This document shows positions 47,086-57,714 of a stretch of DNA of 64,000 bases, piece by piece. Below the pieces are notes generated by a model that saw only the letters and a program-made list of their open reading frames with translations, did not search any database and was not told where the DNA came from. Source of the stretch: Oncorhynchus masou masou (Eukaryota; Chordata; Actinopteri; Salmoniformes; Salmonidae). The DNA is taken from contig NC_088242.1 of assembly GCF_036934945.1 (NCBI RefSeq), positions 4,657,394-4,721,393 on the forward strand. Direction: 5' to 3'. How positions within the stretch are numbered: position 1 is the stretch's first letter; every line of letters starts with the position of its first letter. Position numbers and translations under genes: made by a program.

Positions 47086-47255
47086 CAAATGAGTCTTCCA
47101 AATGGACAATGACCACAAACATATTTCCAAAGTTGTGGCTAAATGACTTAAGGACAAGAAAGTCAAGGTATCGGAGTGGTCATCACAAAGCCCGGACCTC
47201 AATCCTATAGAAAATGTGTGGGCAGAACTGAAAAAGCTTGTGCTAGCAAGGAAGC
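47086..47255 (+). pseudogene. Tc1 transposase C-terminal fragment with stop
   Basis: The translation gives QMDNDHKHIS, then a TGA stop at 47144-47146 where the sister copy has Trp, then SQSPDLNPIENVWAELKK. The second Asp and the Glu of DD34E are still present. The gene is dead. Confidence 0.82.
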
Positions 47256-47632
47256 CTACAAACCTGACTCCGTTATACCATCTCTGTCAGGAGGAATGGG
47301 TCAAAATTCACCCAACTTATTTTGGGAAGCTTGTGGAAGGCTACCCGAAACTTTAGTCCCAAGTTAAACAATTTAAAGGCAATGCTACCAAATGCTAATT
47401 GATTGTATGTAAACTTCTGACCCACTGGGAATGTGATGAAAGAAATAAAAGCTGAAATAAATCTTTCTCTCTAATATTATTCTCATATTTCACATTCTTG
47501 AAGTGAAGTGGTGATCCTAACTGACCCAAGACAGGAAATCTTTACTAGGGTTAATTAAATGTCAGGAATGATGAAAAACTGAGTTTAAATGTATTTCGCT
47601 AAGGTGTATGTAAACTACTGACTTCAACTGTA

Positions 47633-48050
47633 CAGTCATTGAACACTAATGACTTTAATAACGTTTTCATAGTTTGCTGGATCCCCCACCTTTCTCAGAT
47701 ACACAGTTCAATAAACTACTTTGCTTTTCTAACAAGAATTAGACAGCTGAATTATTTCCTCAAAATGTCTGAATGACTGCCAGACGAAGTATCAGTCAAT
47801 CTATCCTTTGCCCAATCTAAATACATTTCCTGTAATTATTTCAGACAAAATGAATGTGTGAACCCATGCGTCTAGCCTTTACTCTTAAAGGATAGTGTTA
47901 AACTGATCCTAGTCAGAGATTAATAACACAAGTCCCCAGTCACACAACCTTAAATCAGACATGAAATATCTGTATGCGACCAATATTATTGGTTTGATTT
48001 AGCTCAGTACAAATATATTTCAGCCTGATACTGGCATAAACCAAGCCCAA
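47633..48050. other. Spacer, no gene seen
   Basis: No gene recognised; the right part may belong to the reversed LINE fragment that follows. Confidence 0.35.
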
Positions 48051-48404
48051 TTAAAAATCCCCCAATATTAACATTTCAGATTTTGGATTGTCAGACAATT
48101 TCCTTACAAGGCGGAGCTGAGGGCTGGCGATATGTTCTTCCACTAGTATAGTATCAGTTGGGCCCACATTTAGGATTCGACATTCAAATTGCTTTTGGAC
48201 GGAAAGGGACGCAGAAACATTTAAGTTGTTATGTACAACTATGGAGACACCCCCACCTCTGCCAACTCTGTCAGATCTATATACCTTATAACCAGTCAGA
48301 GAGAGATGAGAATTCAGCATAGACTTATTTAACCAACATCCAGCAATAATCAGAATGCCTGCTTTGGTTTGAGAATGCAGAGTTACAATCAAATCCATTT
48401 TCAC
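48051..48404 (-). pseudogene. LINE endonuclease fragment
   Basis: The 117-codon reverse frame reads as part of an APE-type endonuclease: a CWLNKSML segment, then GYKVYRSDRVGRGGGVSIVV, then SVQKQFECRILNV and LILGDF. These correspond to the central strands of the fold (the RGGGV and GDFN motifs). The N-terminal catalytic Glu region and the C-terminal SDH motif are outside or lost. It is a different LINE family from 22830-27195. Confidence 0.75.
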
Positions 48405-48915
48405 TGCAGGATTTCAGATCAGACGAAGTCTCTAAAATATTCATGATGTGTTCAGTTGGTTAAACCTCTGTTTAAAGATACCGCAGAATTGGTATAGATA
48501 CATTATAAGATTTCCTTTAAAAAAATAGATAAACGTTTCACAAATGCATAAGTCAGTCAATTCTACCTCTATCACTACGGTGAACATATCACAGCTCTCA
48601 CATTTGATAGCTTTTACCATCCAGATCCAACTGCAAAACAGAGGAGTATGGCTTATATTCAAGTCAGAAAAAGTGGACTCGGCACCAACCACAACGTGAG
48701 ACAACCAAAACGTGAGACAAGCTTTGCCGGTGACAGCCAGGTAACCTAGCTAGTCGGCTGGCCTGCAAATATCCAGGAGGCGGTAAAATCCAGTCAAACA
48801 CGATGATAAATAATAATAATAATAATAAAACACTTAAAACAAAGATTTTTTTAATGGATAAAATGAACGAGTGTCTTGGAAAATATTTTTTAAAGTTGAA
48901 AACACTGAAGAGCTG
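48405..48915 (-). mobile_element. Probable 5' part of the same LINE fragment
   Basis: Lies upstream of the endonuclease frame on the reverse strand, with no preserved domain. It includes a (TAA)n run near 48808-48830. Membership in the LINE is inference from position. Confidence 0.35.
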
Positions 48916-48920
48916 TATCG

Positions 48921-51900
48921 CCACTCCAAACACTCTGCTTCCTACATCCTGGTCACGTGAGAGAACCCCCAGTCCAACCAAACATTCTGCTTCCTACATC
49001 CTGGTAACGTGAGACAACCCCCAGTCCAAACAAACATTCTGCTTCCTACATCCTGGTCACGTGAGACAACCCCAGTCCAACCAAACATTCTGCTTCCTAC
49101 ATCCTGGTCACGTGAGACAACCCCCAGTCCAACCAAACATTCTGCTTCCTACATCCTGGTCACGTGAGACAACCCCAGTCCAACCAAACATTCTGCTTCC
49201 TACATCCTGGTCACGTGAGACAACCCCCAGTCCAACCAAACATTCTGCTTCCTACATCCTGGTCACGTGAGACAACACCCAGTCCAACCAAACATTCTGC
49301 TTCCTACATCCTGGTCACGTGAGAGAACCCCCAGTCCAACCAAACATTCTGCTTCCTACTTCCGGGTCACGTGAGACAACCCCCAGTCCAAACAAACATT
49401 CTGCTTCCTACATCTTGGTCACGTGAGACAACCCCAGTCCAACCAAACATTCTGCTTCCTACATCCTGGTCACGTGAGACAACCCCCAGTCCAACCAAAC
49501 ATTCTGCTTCCTACATCCTGGTAACGTGAGACAACCCCAGTCCAACCAAACATTCTGCTTCCTACATCTTGGTCACGTGAGACAACCCCCAGTCCAACCA
49601 AACATTCTGCTTCCTACATCCTGGTCATGTGAGACAACCCCCAGTCCAACCAAACATTCTGCTTCCTACATCCTGGTCACGTGAGACAACCCCCAGTCCA
49701 ACCAAACATTCTGCTTCCTACATCCTGGTCACGTGAGACAACACCCAGTCCAACCAAACATTCTGCTTCCTACATCCTGGTCACGTGAGACAACCCCAGT
49801 CCAACCAAACATTCTGCTTCCTACATCCTGGTCACGTGAGACAACCCCCAGTCCAACCAAACATTCTGCTTCCTACATCTTGGTCACGTGAGACAACCCC
49901 CAGTCCAACCAAACATTCTGCTTCCTACTTCCTGGTCACGTGAGACAACCCCCAGTCCAACCAAACATTCTGCTTCCTACATCCTGGTCACATGAGACAA
50001 CCCCCAGTCCAACCAAACATTCTGCTTCCTACATCCTGGTCACGTGAGAGAACCCCCAGTCCAACCAAACATTCTGCTTCCTACTTCCGGGTCACGTGAG
50101 ACAACCCCCAGTCCAAACAAACATTCTGCTTCCTACATCTTGGTCACGTGAGACAACCCCCAGTCCAACCAAACATTCTGCTTCCTACATCCTGGTCACG
50201 TGAGACAACCCCAGTCCAACCAAACATTCTACTTCCTACATCTTGGTCACATGAGACAACCCCCAGTCCAACCAAACATTCTGCTTCCTACATCCTGGTC
50301 ATGTGAGACAACCCCAGTCCAACCAAACATTCTGCTTCCTACATCCTGGTCACGTGAGCCAACCCCCAGTCCAACCAAACATTCTGCTTCCTACATCCTG
50401 GTCACTTGAGACAACCCCCAGTCCAACCAAACATTCTGCTTCCTACATCCTGGTCACGTGAGACAACCCCCAGTCCAACCAAACATTCTGCTTCCTACAT
50501 CCTGGTCACGTGAGACAACCCCAGTCCAACCAAACATTCTGCTTCCTACATCTTGGTCACGTGAGACAACCCCCAGTCCAACCAAACATTCTGCTTCCTA
50601 CATCCTGGTCACATGAGACAACCCCAGTCCAACCAAACATTCTGCTTCCTACATCCTGGTCACGTGAGAGAACCCCCAGTCCAACCAAACATTCTGCTTC
50701 CTACTTCCGGGTCACGTGAGACAACCCCCAGTCCAACCAAACATTCTGCTTCCTACATCTTGGTCACGTGAGACAACCCCCAGTCCAACCAAACATTCTG
50801 CTTCCTACATCCTGGTCACGTGAGACAACCCCCAGTCCAACCAAACATTCTGCTTCCTACATCCTGGTCATGAGACAACCCCCAGTCCAACCAAACATTC
50901 TGCTTCCTACATCCTGGTCACGTGAGACAACCCCCAGTCCAACCAAACATTCTGCTTCCTACATCCTGGTCACATGAGACAACCCCCAGTCCAACCAAAC
51001 ATTCTGCTTCCTACATCCTGGTTACGTGAGACAACCCCCAGTCCAACCAAACATTCTGCTTCCTACATCCTGGTCACGTGAGACAACCCCCAGTCCAACC
51101 AAACATTCTGCTTCCTACATCCTGGTCACATGAGACAACCCCCAGTCCAACCAAACATTCTGCTTCCTACATCCTGGTCACGTGAGACAACCCCCAGTCC
51201 AACCAAACATTCTGCTTCCTACATCCTGGTCACATGAGACAACCCCCAGTCCAACCAAACATTCTGCTTCCTACATCCTGGTTACGTGAGACAACCCCCA
51301 GTCCAACCAAACATTCTGCTTCCTACATCCTGGTCACGTGAGACAACCCCCAGTCCAACCAAACATTCTAGTTCCTACATCTTGGTCACATGAGACAACC
51401 CCCAGTCCAACCAAACATTCTGCTTCCTACATCCTGGTCATGTGAGACAACCCCCAGTCCAACCAAACATTCTGCTTCCTACATCCTGGTCACGTGAGCC
51501 AACCCCCAGTCCAACCAAACATTCTGCTTCCTACATCCTGGTCACTTGAGACAACCCCCAGTCCAACCAAACATTCTGCTTCCTACATCCTGGTCACGTG
51601 AGACAACCCCCAGTCCAACCAAACATTCTGCTTCCTACATCCTGGTCACGTGAGACAACCCCCAGTCCAACCAAACATTCTGCTTCCTACATCTTGGTCA
51701 CGTGAGACAACCCCCAGTCCAACCAAACATTCTGCTTCCTACATCCTGGTCACATGAGACAACCCCAGTCCAACCAAACATTCTGCTTCCTACATCCTGG
51801 TCACGTGAGAGAACCCCCAGTCCAACCAAACATTCTGCTTCCTACTTCCGGGTCACGTGAGACAACCCCCAGTCCAACCAAACATTCTGCTTCCTACATC

Positions 51901-54900
51901 TTGGTCACGTGAGACAACCCCCAGTCCAACCAAACATTCTGCTTCCTACATCCTGGTCACGTGAGACAACCCCCAGTCCAACCAAACATTCTGCTTCCTA
52001 CATCCTGGTCATGTGAGACAACCCCCAGTCCAACCAAACATTCTGCTTCCTACATCCTGGTCACGTGAGACAACCCCCAGTCCAACCAAACATTCTGCTT
52101 CCTACATCCTGGTCACATGAGACAACCCCCAGTCCAACCAAACATTCTGCTTCCTACATCCAGGTTACGTGAGACAACCCCAGTCCAACCAAACATTCTG
52201 CTTCCTACATCCTGGTCACGTGAGACAACCCCCAGTCCAACCAAACATTCTGCTTCCTACATCCTGGTCACATGAGACAACCCCAGTCCAACCAAACATT
52301 CTGCTTCCTACATCCTGGTCACGTGAGACAACCCCAGTCCAACCAAACATTCTGCTTCCTACATCCTGGTCACATGAGACAACCCCAGTCCAACCAAACA
52401 TTCTGCTTCCTACATCCTGGTTACGTGAGACAACCCCAGTCCAACCAAACATTCTGCTTCCTACATCCTGGTCACGTGAGACAACCCCCAGTCCAACCAA
52501 ACATTCTGCTTCCTACATCCTGGTTACATGAGACAACCCCCAGTCCAACCAAACATTCTGCTTCCTACATCCTGGTTACATGAGACAACCCCCAGTCCAA
52601 CCAAACATTCTGCTTCCTACATCCTGGTTATGTGAGACAACCCCCAGTCCAACTAAACATTCTGCTTCCTACATCCTGGTCACGTGAGACAACCCCCAGT
52701 CCAACCAAACATTCTGCTTCCTACATCCTGGTCACGTGAGACAACCCCCAGTCCAACCAAACATTCTGCTTCCTACATCCTGGTCACGTGAGACAACCCC
52801 CAGTCCAACCAAACATTCTGCTTCCTACATCCTGGTTACGTGAGACAACCCCAGTCCAACCAAACATTCTGCTTCCTATATCCTGGTCACGTGAGACAAC
52901 CCCCAGTCCAACCAAACATTCTGCTTCCTACATCCTGGTCACATGAGACAACCCCCAGTCCAACCAAACATTCTGTTTCCTACATCCTGGTCACGTGAGA
53001 CAACCCCCAGTCCAACCAAACATTCTGCTTCCTACATCCTGGTCACGTGAGACAACCCCAGTCCAACCAAACATTCTGCTTCCTACATCCTGGTCACGTG
53101 AGCCAACCCCCAGTCCAACCAAACATTCTGCTTCCTACATCCTGGTCACTTGAGACAACCCCCAGTCCAACCAAACATTCTGCTTCCTACATCCTGGTCA
53201 CGTGAGACAACCCCCAGTCCAACCAAACATTCTGCTTCCTACATCCTGGTCACGTGAGACAACCCCCAGTCCAACCAAACATTCTGCTTCCTACATCCTG
53301 GTCACGTGAGACAACCCCCAGTCCAACCAAACATTCTGCTTCCTACATCCTGGTCACGTGAGACAACCCCAGTCCAACCAAACATTCTGCTTCCTACATC
53401 CTGGTCACGTGAGACAACCCCCAGTCCAACCAAACATTCTGCTTCCTACATCCTGGTCACGTGAGACAACCCCCAGTCCAACCAAACATTCTGCTTCCTA
53501 CATCCTGGTCACGTGAGACAACCCCAGTCCAACCAAACATTCTGCTTCCTACATCTTGGTCACGTGAGACAACCCCCAGTCCAACCAAACATTCTGCTTC
53601 CTGACATCCTGGTCACATGAGACAACCCCCAGTCCAACCAAACATTCTGCTTCCTACATCCTGGTCACGTGAGAGAACCCCCAGTCCAACCAAACATTCT
53701 GCTTCCTACTTCCGGGTCACGTGAGACAACCCCCAGTCCAACCAAACATTCTGCTTCCTACATCTTGGTCACGTGAGACAACCCCCAGTCCAACCAAACA
53801 TTCTGCTTCCTACATCCTGGTCACGTGAGACAACCCCCAGTCCAACCAAACATTCTGCTTCCTACATCCTGGTCATGTGAGACAACCCCAGTCCAACCAA
53901 ACATTCTGCTTCCTACATCCTGGTCACGTGAGACAACCCCAGTCCAACCAAACATTCTGCTTCCTACATCCTGGTCACATGAGACAACCCCCAGTCCAAC
54001 CAAACATTCTGCTTCCTACATCCTGGTTACGTGAGACAACCCCCAGTCCAACCAAACATTCTGCTTCCTACATCCTGGTCACGTGAGACACCCCCAGTCC
54101 AACCAAACATTCTGCCTACATCCTGGTCACATGAGACAACCCCATTCTGCTTCCTACATCCTGGTCACGTGAGACAACCCCAGTCCAACCAAACATTCTG
54201 CTTCCTACATCCTGGTCACATGAGACAACCCCCAGTCCAACCAAACATTCTGCTTCCTACATCCTGGTTACGTGAGACAACCCCCAGTCCAACCAAACAT
54301 TCTGCTTCCTACATCCTGGTCACGTGAGACAACCCCCAGTCCAACCAAACATTCTGCTTCCTACATCCTGGTTACATGAGACAACCCCAGTCCAACCAAA
54401 CATTCTGCTTCCTACATCCTGGTTACATGAGACAACCCCCAGTCCAACCAAACATTCTGCTTCCTACATCCTGGTTATGTGAGACAACCCCCAGTCCAAC
54501 TAAACATTCTGCTTCCTACATCCTGGTCACGTGAGACAACCCCAGTCCAACCAAACATTCTGCTTCCTACATCCTGGTCACGTGAGACAACCCCCAGTCC
54601 AACCAAACATTCTGCTTCCTACATCCTGGTCACGTGAGACAACCCCAGTCCAACCAAACATTCTGCTTCCTACATCCTGGTTACGTGAGACAACCCCAGT
54701 CCAACCAAACATTCTGCTTCCTATATCCTGGTCACGTGAGACAACCCCCAGTCCAACCAAACATTCTGCTTCCTACATCCTGGTCACATGAGACAACCCC
54801 AGTCCAACCAAACATTCTGTTTCCTACATCCTGGTCACGTGAGACAACCCCCAGTCCAACCAAACATTCTGCTTCCTACATCCTGGTCACGTGAGACAAC

Positions 54901-54995
54901 CCCCAGTCCAACCAAACATTCTGCTTCCTACATCCTGGTCACGTGAGAGAACCCCCAGTCCATACCAAACATTCTGCTTCCTACATTCAACCACA
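48921..54995. repeat. 52-bp satellite with a CACGTG motif per unit
   Basis: About 117 units composed of ACATCCTGGTCACGTGAGAC, AACCCCCAGTCCAACCAAAC and ATTCTGCTTCCT. Unit length is 52 bp, or 51 when the C run has four Cs. GGTCACGTGAG occurs in most units; variants are mostly CACATG, CATGTG or TACGTG. Marker variants (CTTCCGGGTC, GAGAGAACCC, GAGCCAACCC, CCAACTAAAC, TATATCC) recur in the same order, revealing longer internal duplications. Open frames across it are incidental. Confidence 0.97.
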
Positions 54996-55610
54996 CCAAT
55001 GCAGGATAATCACAGTCTCTCGTCCCTAGCTTCTCCTGCAGATATTTATTCATGTTATTTCATTTAGTTATTTGACAGGAACAATGTACATCAATTATTT
55101 GGCAATCTGGCTAGTTTTCCTCTGTAGTCCCTGGGCTGTTAGACCGTGTGGTTTTCCGTTAAGGGTGGTGTGAACTATATGACAGCACAAGAGGCCAAGA
55201 CGGAGGTCATTAATCAGAAAAGTACAACAAGTTACAAACCTAAACCACCTCTATAATATCCTAATCTAGGCCTAAACCTGATGTGAAAGAGCCTCCATCT
55301 ATTCTACTATAATTTCATGTCGTTCTGAAAGCTATGAAAGACACTCATGAACTGAAAAACATGCCACTCCATTATGGTAATTTTACTTTCAATTTTATGG
55401 AATTTAATTTCTGCGCTTCTCCAGATGTTGCACCTGTAGCACACAGCACATATAGGCTCCTGTTTACGACCCATTGGGACTTTATAGAGAGACATTATGC
55501 ACTTTTATCGGAAGGTTAATGGATGTTAAAGACCAGAGTGTAGGTCTAAAAGCACAACATTATACCTCAGGAACCTTGGGATGGGACACTGATAACATAT
55601 ACAGGACCAG
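54996..55610. other. Unique spacer, no gene seen
   Basis: Mixed sequence with no assigned element. A 61-codon forward frame (55334-55519) has no recognisable feature. Confidence 0.4.
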
Positions 55611-57100
55611 TAGCTGACTGAGTCTAGTAGCTGGCAAGTCTAGTAGCTGACGAGTCTAGTAGCTGACGAGTCTCGTAGCTGACAAGTCTAGTAGCTGACA
55701 AGTCTAGTAGCTGACGAGTCTCATAGCTGACAAGTCTAGTAGCTGGCAAGTCTAGTAGCTGACGAGTCTCATAGCTGACAAGTCTTGTAGCTGGCAAGTC
55801 TAGTAGCTGACGAGTCTCGTAGCTGGCAAGTCTAGTAGCTGACAGTCTCGTAGCTGGCAAGTCTAGTAGCTGACGAGTCTCGTAGCTGGCAAGTCTAGTA
55901 GCTGACGAGTCTCGTAGCTGGCAAGTCTAGTAGCTGACGAGTCTCGTAGCTGGCAAGTCTAGTAGCTGACGCTGTCTCGTAGCTGACAAGTCTTGTAGCT
56001 GTCGAGTCTTGTAGCTGGCGAGTCTCGTAGCTGGCAAGTCTAGTAGCTGGCGAGTCTTGTAGCTGGCGAGTCTTGTAGCTTAAGTCTTGTAGCTGGCGAG
56101 TCTTGTAGCTGGCGGTCTTGTAGCTGGCAACTTGTATGGCGAACTCGTAGCTGGCAAGTCTAGTAGCTGACGAGTCTAGTAGCTGACGAGTCTCGTAGCT
56201 GACAAGTCTTGTAGCTGGCAAGACTTGTAGCTGGCAAGTCTAGTAGCTGACTAGTCTAGTAGCTGACGAGTCTATAGCTGACGAGTCTCGTGCTGACAAG
56301 TCTTGTAGCTGGCAAGTCTTGTAGCTGGCAAGTCTAGTAGCTGACTAGTCTAGTAGCTGACGAGGCTAGTAGCTGACGAGTCTCGTAGCTGACAAGTCTT
56401 GTAGCTGGCAAGTCTTGTTGGCACAGTCTAGTAGCTGACGAGTCTAGTAGCTGGATCTCGTAGCTGACAAGTCTTGTAGCTGGCAAGTCTTGTAGCTGGC
56501 AAGTCTAGTAGCTGACTAGTCTAGTAGCTGACGAGGCTAGTAGCTGACGAGTCTCGTAGCTGACAAGTCTTGTAGCTGGCAAGTCTTGTAGCTGGCAAGT
56601 CTAGTAGCTGACAAGTCTTGTAGCTGACGGTCTCGAAGCTGACAAGTCTGTAGCTGGCACAGTCTTGTAGCTGGCAAGTCTAGTAGCTGACAAGTCTTGT
56701 AGCTGGCGAGTCTCGTAGCTGGCAAGTCTGGTAGCTGACGAGTCTCGTACCAGACAAGTCTCGTAGCTGGCAAGTTTCTGATCCTACAGCTGACCCAACA
56801 TTTCTTAGTAGCTGTAGTCTCGTAGCTGAAGTCTGTAGCTGACAAGTCTTGGCTGGCAAGTCTTGTAGCTGGCAAGTCTAGTAGCTGACTAGTCTAGTAG
56901 CTGACGAAAGTCTAGTTGACGAGTCTCAAATGACAAGTCTTGTAGCTAAGTCTAGTAGCTGACAAGTCTTGTAGCTGACTAGTCTCATAGCTGACAAGTC
57001 TTGTAGCTGACTAGTCTCATAGCTGACAAGTCTCATAGCTGACAAGTATTGTAGCTGACTAGTCTAGTAGATGATGAGTCAAGTAACTGATAAGTCTAGT
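55611..57100. repeat. 16-bp minisatellite (GAGTCTAGTAGCTGAC)
   Basis: About 93 units with TAG/CGT/TGT and GAC/GGC variants, plus many partial deletions between 56070 and 56960. Reverse frames with a 16-residue period (RLVSYETRQLLDLPAT) are incidental. Confidence 0.95.
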
Positions 57101-57171
57101 AACTGATAAGTCTAGTATCTGTTGAGTCAATTAGATGCTTAATCAAAATGTGTTGTAGACCAATTTTTATG

Positions 57172-57610
57172 TACAGCGATACCGTGACACCATCACCTCA
57201 TGTTTCAGTCTGATAATGTCTCAAGGATCTGTATACAATAACTGGAAGCTGAAAATGTCATGACCTGCATACCCACCAGACATGTTACACATTGAGCATG
57301 TTTGGGATGCTCTGGCTTGACGTGTACTACCAGTTTTTTCCAGTTCCCACCAACTTCACACAGCCATTGAAGCAAAGTGAGCCAACATTCCCCTCTATGT
57401 GAAAGGGATGTGTCACACAGCATGAGGCAAATGGTGGTCACACCAGATACCGACTGGTTTTCTTATCCACACCCCCAACCCTTTTTGTATGTATCTGTGA
57501 ACTGTATACCCAGTCATGGGAAATCCATAGATTAGGATCTCATTACTTTATTTCAATTGACTGATTTCCTCATATGATCTGGAATTCAGTAATATCTGTG
57601 CAATTTGTTT
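57172..57610. mobile_element. Tc1/mariner fragment (family 4)
   Basis: CACCATCACCTCATGTTTCA, ATGTTTGGGATGCTCTGGCT, GGTGGTCACACCAGATACCG and CTTTATTTCAATTGACTGAT are landmarks of another fish Tc1-type element. They run to near its terminal region. Only about a third of the element is left and no frame is intact. Confidence 0.7.
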
Positions 57611-57629
57611 GTGTATATTTGATGTCCTT

Positions 57630-57712
57630 TACATTTGAGTCATCATGCAGACGGTCTTATCGAGAGCAATAGTAAGGTCCCCTGTGTGAATTAAACCCAC
57701 AACCATGGCGTT
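57630..57712 (-). mobile_element. SINE-like fragment abutting the large 16-bp array
   Basis: Read in reverse, CAACGCCATGGTTGTGGGTT then TAATTCACACAGGGGACC resembles a tRNA-like B-box region. Further left is a CATTTGAGTCATCATGCAGA tail. The tRNA-like head is replaced by the array beginning at 57715. Confidence 0.5.
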
Positions 57713-57714
57713 GT

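Larger units (their letters stand above)
45368..47632 (+). mobile_element. Tc1/mariner transposon (family 2), second copy, with nested insertions
   Basis: Inverted ends TACAGTTGAAATCGGAAGTT on the left and AACTACTGACTTCAACTGTA on the right. Two insertions, at 46105-46729 and 46836-47058, lengthen it to 2.3 kb. Outside those it aligns with 18330-21711 and lacks the satellite patches seen there, so it is a good internal control. Confidence 0.88.

Noticed and set aside
48921..54995. Short frames such as MRQPQSNQTFCFLHPGHVRQ repeated through the array
   Set aside because: They are translations of the 52-bp unit, broken regularly by the 51/52-bp length difference.
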